Source: RUG754 sp964345365 (GTDB lineage Bacteria; Bacillota; Clostridia; Peptostreptococcales; Anaerovoracaceae). From it: a stretch of 45,475 bases of DNA. The notes under the pieces are model-generated. The model was not told the DNA's origin. It did not search any database and saw only the letters and a program-made list of their open reading frames with translations. The position numbers were made by a program, and so were the translations under genes. This document shows, piece by piece, positions 39,483-45,475 of this stretch. Every line of letters begins with the position of its first letter. The stretch's first letter is position 1. The stretch covers positions 1-45,475 of the forward strand of contig CAYFQR010000006.1 in assembly GCA_964345365.1 (NCBI GenBank). Direction: 5' to 3'.

Positions 39483-40704
39483 TGTTTTTTGCGGCAAGTA
39501 TCCTGGCAGGCAGGTTTTCCAACACTTTTTCGGAAAGCGATGCTATCGATATTCTTAAGCCTTTGGTAAGAGGCACGAGAAAAATCCCCTCTTCCTCAAG
39601 CAGTTTGGCAACCGCATCGGGATTTTCCATTGGAATGCTTGCGAAAAAGCCCGCGTCGAACGGAAGCATATCGAGCCCGCATCTCTTGGCAGCCCTCTCG
39701 AAAGTCTTGCCTCTCCTTATCAGCATATCCCTATATTCAGCTCTCTCGTTATCAACTTTCTTTTTCAGCTCGTTATCCGAGAATATCTTCACCAAAATCA
39801 TCTGCGGAGCACGGGTACTGTTCGACCACGTGCCTCTCGATGAAAACTCGTTGACCTGAACAAATTCCGAGGCTATTGCAGGAGTCTTTGCCATGCATAT
39901 AAGCGCTCCGCATCTCATTCCGTAAAGGGTATAGGTCTTTGACAGGCTGTACGCAATAAGCGGAAGCACATTCTCCGGCATCTCGTCAAGTACCGTGAGG
40001 AACTGTCTGTATTGTTCTTCGTCTCCGGCAAAATCTATATAGGCAGCGTCGCATAGCAGCGCCACATGTTTGTCCTTCGGCGTCTTTTCAAAGATGTCTC
40101 TTATTCTTCTCCATTCGGTAACCGAAAGTGAGTAGCCTGTCGGATTGTGGGCAGGGGTATTGATTATGATTACGAGGCTGTCCTGATTTTCGATGAGTTC
40201 AAGAACATGTCTTTTGAAATCTTCTATGTTAAATCTTCCCTCTTCATTGAACAATCCGAAAGTCTGTACGCCTCTCCCTATCTCCTCGCATATAGTCCTG
40301 TAAGGAGACCAGAACCAATCGGCTACAAGCACCATATCTCCCGGCTTGGAATAGTTTGATACGGTGTTCCGAACGGCACCGGTACCGCCCGGCGTCGCAA
40401 CCGCCTCGCAGAAGCTCTTCGGGACATATGAGCCGAAAGCAACCTGCTTGACCGCCTCTCTGAACTCGGGCAATCCCGCTATAGGCGCATAGGCGGCATA
40501 GTCTTCCGGGGACAGCTTTCCGAACACCTCATTCACGGAGCTGAGCACTATGAGCTTACCTTCATCATCGAGCAATGTTCCTATGGTGCCGTTAACCACC
40601 TTATCTTTGCCGACCTTAGCCGTCATTTCTTTTGCTCTGTTTAATATACCGAATATTTTATCCTCCTTCGGTATCGTTCTCCCGTTTTTTTGTGCAAAAA
40701 ACAT
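39466..40704 (-). CDS. Pyridoxal-phosphate aminotransferase, class I (aromatic/aspartate type)
   Basis: A 412-residue fold-type I aminotransferase. The cofactor lysine is K256 in 'AYSLSKTYTLYG', with 'HNPTG' (186-190), D219 in 'LLCDAAYIDF' and a carboxylate-binding arginine in 'GLRISIASLS' near the C-terminus. The length and 'DWFWSPYRTICEE' region resemble the aromatic or aspartate aminotransferase group, but the donor amino acid cannot be read from sequence alone. It begins 12 bases after trmB with a strong GAGGAGG site, in the same probable operon as aroD, so a part in aromatic amino acid metabolism is possible. Its last codons are part of a tandem repeat array. Confidence 0.88.
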   Translation of the reverse strand: MFFAQKNGRTIPKEDKIFGILNRAKEMTAKVGKDKVVNGTIGTLLDDEGKLIVLSSVNEVFGKLSPEDYAAYAPIAGLPEFREAVKQVAFGSYVPKSFCEAVATPGGTGAVRNTVSNYSKPGDMVLVADWFWSPYRTICEEIGRGVQTFGLFNEEGRFNIEDFKRHVLELIENQDSLVIIINTPAHNPTGYSLSVTEWRRIRDIFEKTPKDKHVALLCDAAYIDFAGDEEQYRQFLTVLDEMPENVLPLIAYSLSKTYTLYGMRCGALICMAKTPAIASEFVQVNEFSSRGTWSNSTRAPQMILVKIFSDNELKKKVDNERAEYRDMLIRRGKTFERAAKRCGLDMLPFDAGFFASIPMENPDAVAKLLEEEGIFLVPLTKGLRISIASLSEKVLENLPARILAAKNRAENK

Positions 40705-40716
40705 TGCGCTCCTCCT

Positions 40717-41364
40717 CTATCTCCTGCTGAATTTTATATAGTGAATATTTTTACCTTTTTTAGAAAACCTGTCCTCGTACTCGGTAGTGAAGCTTGCGCT
40801 CTCATACTCATTTTCGCTTGAGTGCAGGTCATCCGTTCTCTCGGCTACGAAATATCCCGTCGTATTTATTTCACCCTCCGAGTATTCGAAGAATCCGTCA
40901 TTGTCCGTCTTAAACTCTATGTATGCGCCGGCTTTCATTATATCGAAATAGCTTTCCAGATTCTTTCGACAGGTGAGTCTTCTCTTTTCATGCCTTGCCT
41001 TAGGCCACGGGTCGCTGAAATTGAGGTATATGCCGTCAATTTCTCCCGCCTCGAAATATTCGCCTATCTCGTTTATGTATTCTACGAATATCCTGAGATT
41101 CGAAAGCCCTTCCGATTCGGCTTTTTCAAGTGCCCTGAGAGCCACATTCCTCTGACCCTCGACAGCGATATGGTTTTTCAAAGGGCTATGCGAAGCACGC
41201 TCGATTATGAACTTCCCTTTCCCGCAACCTATCTCAAGATATATCGGATTATCGTTCCCGAAAACCTCTCTCCAACGCCCCTTGCAAGCCTTGGGTTCTT
41301 CTATGAGGTAAGTCGAATTCTCCGCTACCCTTTCATCCAGATTCCTGACATATCTTTGTCTCAT
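40717..41364 (-). CDS. trmB: tRNA (guanine-N7-)-methyltransferase
   Basis: TrmB puts the N7-methyl group on G46 of many tRNAs. The 215-residue protein has the SAM-binding 'LEIGCGKGKFI' (about 43-53), 'FSDPWPKARHEKRRL' (the family's most characteristic stretch) and C-terminal 'FTTEYEDRFSKKGKNIHYI'. Its ATG overlaps the ecfT stop by one base (TAATG), so it is coupled to the transporter genes although the functions differ. Confidence 0.97.
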   Translation of the reverse strand: MRQRYVRNLDERVAENSTYLIEEPKACKGRWREVFGNDNPIYLEIGCGKGKFIIERASHSPLKNHIAVEGQRNVALRALEKAESEGLSNLRIFVEYINEIGEYFEAGEIDGIYLNFSDPWPKARHEKRRLTCRKNLESYFDIMKAGAYIEFKTDNDGFFEYSEGEINTTGYFVAERTDDLHSSENEYESASFTTEYEDRFSKKGKNIHYIKFSRR

Positions 41365-42164
41365 TATAAAACTCTCGATTCAATAATAATAATTGCCATA
41401 AATGCCGCCAAGATTGAAAAGGCGGCATAGTCCGCGCCTCTGAACTTCATCTCATTCATGCGTGTGCGATTTTCCCCGCCCATGTAGCATCTCGCCTCCA
41501 TAGCCATGGCTAAATCCTGTGCAATCCTGAATGCCGAAACGAAGAGCGGAACCAAAACGGGAATTAGATTTTTTGCTTTTTTAATCAGACCGCCGGTTTC
41601 AAAGTCAGCACCGCGAGCCTGCTGTGCTTTCATTATCTTGTCCGTTTCCTCAAGAAGTGTCGGGATGAATCTGAGTGCAATCGTCATCATCATTGCGATC
41701 TCATGCGTGGGTACTCCGACTTTTTTTAGAGGAGCTATAAGGCTCTCCATTCCGTCGGTCAGGCTGATAGGCCTTGTGGCGAGTGTGAGCATGGACGAAC
41801 CTATGAGAAGAAGCACCAGCCTTATCGCCATAAATACAGCCGTTATAATGCCTTCCTCGGTGATTTTCAGGAAGTGATACTGCCAGATTACCTCTCCGCT
41901 TATCATAAACATATTTAGACCGAATGTGAAAAAAAGTATGAAAAGTACAGGCCTAAGCCCCCTCACGATATAATTGAAAGGAACTTTCGATATCTTGATA
42001 ACGATTCCGAGAGCGGCGGCAGCTATTGCGAAACCTATGAAGTTGTCAACTATGAAAAGCTCTATAATAAAGAGCATTGTGGCCACTATCTTAGTACGCG
42101 GGTCGAGCCTGTGAATGGGACTCTCCGCCTGATAATACTGACCAAGTGTTATGTCTCTTATCAT
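41364..42164 (-). CDS. ecfT: ECF transporter transmembrane subunit EcfT
   Basis: EcfT (266 residues) is the membrane scaffold of group II energy-coupling-factor transporters, which share one module among several vitamin-binding S proteins. It starts 'MIRDITLGQYYQAESPIHRL', has about five to six membrane helices, and carries the two coupling-helix motifs as 'QARGADF' and 'MEARCYMGG', whose Arg residues engage the ATPases. Its ATG overlaps the ecfA2 stop by four bases. No S component is encoded nearby, as expected for a shared module. Confidence 0.96.
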   Translation of the reverse strand: MIRDITLGQYYQAESPIHRLDPRTKIVATMLFIIELFIVDNFIGFAIAAAALGIVIKISKVPFNYIVRGLRPVLFILFFTFGLNMFMISGEVIWQYHFLKITEEGIITAVFMAIRLVLLLIGSSMLTLATRPISLTDGMESLIAPLKKVGVPTHEIAMMMTIALRFIPTLLEETDKIMKAQQARGADFETGGLIKKAKNLIPVLVPLFVSAFRIAQDLAMAMEARCYMGGENRTRMNEMKFRGADYAAFSILAAFMAIIIIESRVL

Positions 42165-43006
42165 TTATTTTCTTTCCTGAAATTTTTACAAATATATTCG
42201 ACACAGCCGTCTATGTTAAGAATAGTTTCATCTGCGCCGATGCTGTTGCAGAGTTTGGTTATCGGCGGGATATCCAAGCCCACCGATGTGAGAAGTTCCG
42301 ATTTCGAAAAAACCTCCTCAGGCGTCCCGACCGTGACAAGCCGTCCGGAATCTATGACGATTACCTTATCAGACAGCCTCGCTATATCGGTCATATTGTG
42401 CGAAACTATTATAGTGATGTTGCCGGTCATCATGTGTACTTTCTCAATCATATCGAGAAGCTCCATATGCGCCTTAGGGTCGAGACCCGCCGTAGGTTCA
42501 TCTAATATCAGAACCTCAGGTCTCATTGCAATCACCCCGGCTATCGCTATCGAACGCTTCTGCCCGCCGGAAAGGTCGAACGGAGACCTGTCTTTGTATT
42601 TCTCGAAGTCCATGCCGACGAGAGTAACCGCTTCTCTCACTCTCTCGCTGATTTCTTCCTCGGAAAGTCCCAGATTTTTTGGCCCGAAAGCGACGTCCTT
42701 TTCGACCGTCTCTTCAAAGAGCTGATGCTCGGGGTACTGAAAAACCAGCCCTATTCGTTTTCTTATCTCCACCATCGAAACGCCGGGTTTGGTTATATCG
42801 GTATCTCCTATCAATATGCTCCCGGACGACGGTTTTAAGAGGCCGTTCAGATGCTGGAGCAATGTGCTTTTGCCCGAGCCGGTATGTCCTATGATTCCGA
42901 CCGTTTCGCCGTCCGCTATTTCAAAAGAAATATCGTTTAATGCGATTTGTTCTGTAGGCATGCCTGCGTCGTATATATGATTTAGATTTTTTACTTTAAT
43001 TGACAT
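42161..43006 (-). CDS. ecfA2: ECF transporter ATP-binding subunit EcfA2
   Basis: One of the two ATPases of the ECF module, 281 residues. It shows Walker A 'GHTGSGKST' (40-48), Q-loop 'QYPEHQLFEETVEKDVAFG', signature 'LSGGQKRSIAIAG' and Walker B 'VLILDEPTAGLDP'. The 'MPTEQIALNDISFEI' start is typical of EcfA2. It overlaps the end of ecfA1 by 16 bases and is itself coupled to ecfT. Confidence 0.96.
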   Translation of the reverse strand: MSIKVKNLNHIYDAGMPTEQIALNDISFEIADGETVGIIGHTGSGKSTLLQHLNGLLKPSSGSILIGDTDITKPGVSMVEIRKRIGLVFQYPEHQLFEETVEKDVAFGPKNLGLSEEEISERVREAVTLVGMDFEKYKDRSPFDLSGGQKRSIAIAGVIAMRPEVLILDEPTAGLDPKAHMELLDMIEKVHMMTGNITIIVSHNMTDIARLSDKVIVIDSGRLVTVGTPEEVFSKSELLTSVGLDIPPITKLCNSIGADETILNIDGCVEYICKNFRKENK

Positions 43007-43830
43007 AAAGTCTCAACCATTTCCTCTTCAAATATTATATCTTCGGGGATATCCATTCCTCGTTCTCTCAATCTTGACGCAAGCTCCACCACCATTGGAA
43101 CATCAAGATTCACCGACCTGATGAGGTCTTCCTTGCCGAATACCTCCTTAGGTGTACCGTCCAGGAAAATCTTTCCCTGATGCATTATTATGAGGCGGTC
43201 GGCTCTGACCGCTTCCTCCATGAAATGCGTTATAAGGATGACGGTTATGCCTTCACTGTTAAGTTCATATATTATATTCATGATTTCGGCTCTGCCCTTC
43301 GGGTCAAGCATTGCCGTAGGCTCATCGAAGATAATGACCTTCGGTTTCATCGCAACTACGCCTGCAATAGCTATCCTTTGCTTTTGGCCGCCTGAAAGAA
43401 GATGCGGAGCTTTTCGCTTATACTGCCCCATATTGACATCTTCGAGGGCCTTGTCTACTCTGTGTCTTATCTCCTTAGGGTCTATGCCGAGGTTCTCCGG
43501 CCCGAAAGCCACGTCATCCTCAACGATGGAAGACACCAGCTGGTTATCGGGGTTCTGAAAAACCATGCCTGCAGTCTGTCTTATCTTCCATATATTTTCG
43601 TCGTCTTTCGTATCATATCCGTCAACATATACGGTTCCCGAAGTCGGTATCAGAAGCCCGTTGAGATTCTTTGCGAGCGTCGATTTGCCCGAACCGTTTT
43701 TTCCTATTATGGCGGTAAAGCTCCCCTCGTCAATCTCAAGCGAAATATTGTCGAGTGCTCTTATGGATTCCTCTCCGTCCGCCTGTTTGTATTCAAATGT
43801 AAGATTCTCTATGGTTATTATCTTTTCCAA
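42991..43830 (-). CDS. ecfA1: ECF transporter ATP-binding subunit EcfA1
   Basis: The partner ATPase, 279 residues. It shows Walker A 'GKNGSGKST' (43-51), Q-loop 'QNPDNQLVSSIVEDDVAFG', signature 'LSGGQKQRIAIAG' and Walker B 'VIIFDEPTAMLDP', plus the H-loop 'LITHFMEEA'. It starts two bases after the aroD stop, so it is in the same transcript. The order aroD-ecfA1-ecfA2-ecfT is unusual; these genes commonly follow rplQ in Bacillota, but in this genome they are far from it. Confidence 0.96.
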   Translation of the reverse strand: MEKIITIENLTFEYKQADGEESIRALDNISLEIDEGSFTAIIGKNGSGKSTLAKNLNGLLIPTSGTVYVDGYDTKDDENIWKIRQTAGMVFQNPDNQLVSSIVEDDVAFGPENLGIDPKEIRHRVDKALEDVNMGQYKRKAPHLLSGGQKQRIAIAGVVAMKPKVIIFDEPTAMLDPKGRAEIMNIIYELNSEGITVILITHFMEEAVRADRLIIMHQGKIFLDGTPKEVFGKEDLIRSVNLDVPMVVELASRLRERGMDIPEDIIFEEEMVETLCQLK

Positions 43831-43832
43831 AA

Positions 43833-44552
43833 TTATTTATCCTTGTAATATGTATCCATATATTTTGAGAGCTTGCATACCTCAATCTGACCGGGTGCTG
43901 TAGGCGTGCCGCTATATCCGTAGCTTATGCGAGAACCGAAGTCGCCCGCACATATCCTTGAAACCTGTCCCTCTTCTCCCATGGCGACCGCTATGATGGA
44001 TTTCGGTTTCCTAAGATGCATATATGCTGCCGCGCCCTCCAGGAGTTCGTACGTATCCGTTTCGGTATTCGCCATTGCGGCGAGCTTCAGGTAATCCGCC
44101 CCGGTTTTTTCCATTTTCAAAAAAAGCTCCGCTATCTCCGTCTTGCTCGGCATCTTTTCATCGTCATGATAAGATACTATAACCTTGCAACGATTTCGGT
44201 GCGCTTCCCTTATAATCCTCTCAAGTTTAGGGTCAAAAAAATCTATATCTATAATGTCGGCTATACCTATTGACCACCTCGCAACTCTTTCGGCCACGAG
44301 TTCATCTCCTCTGTAGCAAACAATGAGTTTATATTTTTTTGTATTCTCTCGAAGCAATTTTAATTTCGCGATGAAATCCTCTTTTGTAAGGTTTTCGGCA
44401 CCTTCAAGCTTATCCACGCGCCATTCCACGAAACGATAGCATTCTCCGCTTGTTTCCAACTCCGCAAGAACGGCTTCCATGCTGCTTTCTCCTATAGAAA
44501 GACAGATTTCAGCTCTTTTTTTCATTTTGTTTTTCTTAGTGAAAAGTCTCAT
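43833..44552 (-). CDS. aroD: 3-Dehydroquinate dehydratase, type I
   Basis: Type I dehydroquinase makes 3-dehydroshikimate by a Schiff-base mechanism, the third step of the shikimate pathway (or its reverse in quinate use). In this 239-residue protein I can place the substrate-binding 'EWRVD' (43-47), the general acid/base H129 in 'SYHDD', the Schiff-base lysine K156 in 'YLKLAAM', 'MGEEGQVSR' (191-199) and the closing 'TAPGQI' (218-223). The start at 44552 follows GGGGAG by five bases. The other aro genes are absent here, and the gene is locked between a membrane protein gene and ecfA1. Confidence 0.95.
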   Translation of the reverse strand: MRLFTKKNKMKKRAEICLSIGESSMEAVLAELETSGECYRFVEWRVDKLEGAENLTKEDFIAKLKLLRENTKKYKLIVCYRGDELVAERVARWSIGIADIIDIDFFDPKLERIIREAHRNRCKVIVSYHDDEKMPSKTEIAELFLKMEKTGADYLKLAAMANTETDTYELLEGAAAYMHLRKPKSIIAVAMGEEGQVSRICAGDFGSRISYGYSGTPTAPGQIEVCKLSKYMDTYYKDK

Positions 44553-44576
44553 TTTTTCTCCCCGCTGTTCTCAGAC

Positions 44577-45356
44577 TCAGATTTTTCGGATGTTTCTTCT
44601 ACGCACCGATATGCTGCGATAGAATAAAAAGCATATATGCAGCACGACTATAGCTAAAGCGAGATAGCCCGCAAGATAACCCGGAAGTCCGTATTTCGTT
44701 CCGAAAATATCCCAGATAAACTCAAGCGGTGAATTCTCCTGAACCTTATATATAAACAGGTAGTTTCTGTCTGTCATCATATCGAACAAAAGAACCGGAA
44801 TAGCGACAGTTATCGTCATAGCGAGGCTCTTCCAAATGCCGCTGTAGCATAAGTCAATCTCCCCGCTTGCAAACTTCATTACAAAATATATCACAATCAC
44901 GCCATGAAATATAAAGCTTTGTATTGAAAAAATATTGAGGAAAACCGGTAAAACAGTCCAATTGCTGAATAAAAGAGCGGCAGTCGCACCCGGTGCAAAA
45001 GCATATGCGATAAGCTGACCGGTAATTTTTTGGTTGGGGATATATGCATCCGCCATGAGTCCGGCTATAGCGAAGCTGCAAAGGTGAAGAGGCAAATAGC
45101 TCATAATGTTTGCGCCTACTATCAGTACCAGGGCGTCTCTAGCTATTTCCAAAATCAGAAGATACAGTGCCAAGATTTTTTTGATTCGGCTTCTCTTTGT
45201 CTTGTTTGAAGCCTTGTAAACTTTGGCGATAAAATAGGCGGCAAGCGAGGTTGCAAGCAACCATATCAAATGCCCCGGGCTGAAGTGTTCAAATCCCACA
45301 TCGAGATTCTCGGAAATCGCCTTTTCCGTGTGCAGAAAAAAATATGTAAAATCCAT
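44577..45356 (-). CDS. YwaF/TIGR02206-type integral membrane protein
   Basis: A 259-residue protein with about seven membrane segments. The pattern with 'FSPGHLIWLLATSLAAYFI' near the start, 'LPLHLCSFAIAGLM' in the middle and 'FHGVIVIYFVMKF' later matches the YwaF/TIGR02206 family, whose function is not established. Conserved histidines in membrane segments (positions near 28, 110 and 168) are seen. It is the first gene of the aroD-ecf-trmB run, with a promoter upstream, and starts after AAGGGTAA. A role linked to the ECF module is possible but unproven. Confidence 0.78.
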   Translation of the reverse strand: MDFTYFFLHTEKAISENLDVGFEHFSPGHLIWLLATSLAAYFIAKVYKASNKTKRSRIKKILALYLLILEIARDALVLIVGANIMSYLPLHLCSFAIAGLMADAYIPNQKITGQLIAYAFAPGATAALLFSNWTVLPVFLNIFSIQSFIFHGVIVIYFVMKFASGEIDLCYSGIWKSLAMTITVAIPVLLFDMMTDRNYLFIYKVQENSPLEFIWDIFGTKYGLPGYLAGYLALAIVVLHICFLFYRSISVRRRNIRKI

Positions 45357-45394
45357 TTACCCTTAACCTTTCAATATTCTGTATAGACCATTTT

Positions 45395-45423
45395 ATTATA
45401 TCATTCGAAATATCCAAATACAA
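45395..45423 (-). promoter_or_regulatory. Promoter of the ywaF-aroD-ecf-trmB operon
   Basis: Minus strand: weak TTGTAT -35 (45418-45423), 17-base spacer, perfect TATAAT -10 (45395-45400), about 40 bases before the start codon. The -35 matches consensus in only half its positions. Confidence 0.55.
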
Positions 45424-45430
45424 TATAAAA

Positions 45431-45465
45431 GCGGCAGGAAAATACTGCCGCCAAGTTGTTTTTTT
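45431..45465. terminator. Terminator at the right edge of the window
   Basis: A perfect 7-bp GC-rich stem (45431-45437 with 45445-45451, gcggcag/ctgccgc) has a U-rich run on the minus strand (cttttat) and, a few bases away, seven T on the plus strand (45459-45465). It most likely ends a minus-strand gene lying just beyond the window. Confidence 0.7.
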
Positions 45466-45475
45466 AGTTGTTGGA

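Noticed and set aside
1..45475. tRNA or rRNA genes
   Set aside because: I looked through the gene gaps and saw no cloverleaf or rRNA sequence; all gaps are accounted for by leaders, hairpins or featureless DNA. A tRNAscan run would settle it.

Overview
The window reads as a chromosomal segment of a Gram-positive, low-to-moderate GC Bacillota, most likely a Clostridia member. Supporting signs are strong AGGAGG-type ribosome binding sites, some TTG starts, the SRP RNA-dnaX-ybaB-recR order, zinc-ribbon (C+) forms of S4, S14 and L36, a four-cysteine adenylate kinase lid and a group II ECF transporter module. I cannot place it to genus; a relative of Mogibacterium/Anaerovoracaceae is only a guess.

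Layout. (1) 1-1.9 kb: the end of an integrated element, with two tandem tyrosine recombinases (the first cut by the window edge) and a perfect 15-bp inverted repeat. (2) 2.2-4.8 kb: uvrB and a MazG-type pyrophosphohydrolase on the plus strand. From here on nearly every gene is on the minus strand. (3) 4.8-9.5 kb: a membrane and regulation block, with a duplicated DUF1538 membrane protein translationally coupled to a two-lobed PII-like protein, then YitT and BrnQ. (4) 9.5-12.5 kb: recR, ybaB, dnaX and the SRP RNA with a near-consensus promoter. (5) 12.56-12.8 kb: a compact unit with a consensus promoter, a strongly self-complementary transcript and a terminator, which I read as a structured small RNA (possibly 6S-like). 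(6) 12.8-17.2 kb: pcrA-ligA, with a 33-codon ORF overlapping the ligA stop. (7) 17.2-18.3 kb: a nested palindrome, a small membrane protein and a decayed-looking open frame. (8) 18.4-34.0 kb: the complete S10-spc-alpha ribosomal supercluster, rpsJ to rplQ, with secY, adk, map, infA and rpoA. It has a clear promoter and long leader before rpsJ, and two unusually long structured spacers, before rplC and before rpsM. (9) 34.2-39.3 kb: nucleoside salvage, with a secreted 5'-nucleotidase carrying a fibronectin III tail, pseudouridine glycosidase and kinase, and a uridine-kinase-like protein lacking its usual N-terminal domain, next to three 38-bp tandem repeats. (10) 39.5-45.4 kb: aminotransferase, trmB, ecfT-ecfA2-ecfA1, aroD and a YwaF-type membrane protein, tightly packed as one probable operon.

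How the genes fit together. The ribosomal cluster, SRP RNA, secY, map and adk form a translation and secretion core. uvrB, recR, dnaX, pcrA and ligA are replication and repair genes. The 34-39 kb group could turn external nucleotides into nucleosides and then uracil plus ribose 5-phosphate. The most interesting unexplained signals are RNA-level: the 12.6-12.8 kb transcript, the paired-loop element before rpsM and the folded spacer before rplC. At protein level the least understood unit is the DUF1538/PII-like pair. I found no CRISPR array, tRNA, rRNA, defence system or biosynthetic cluster.
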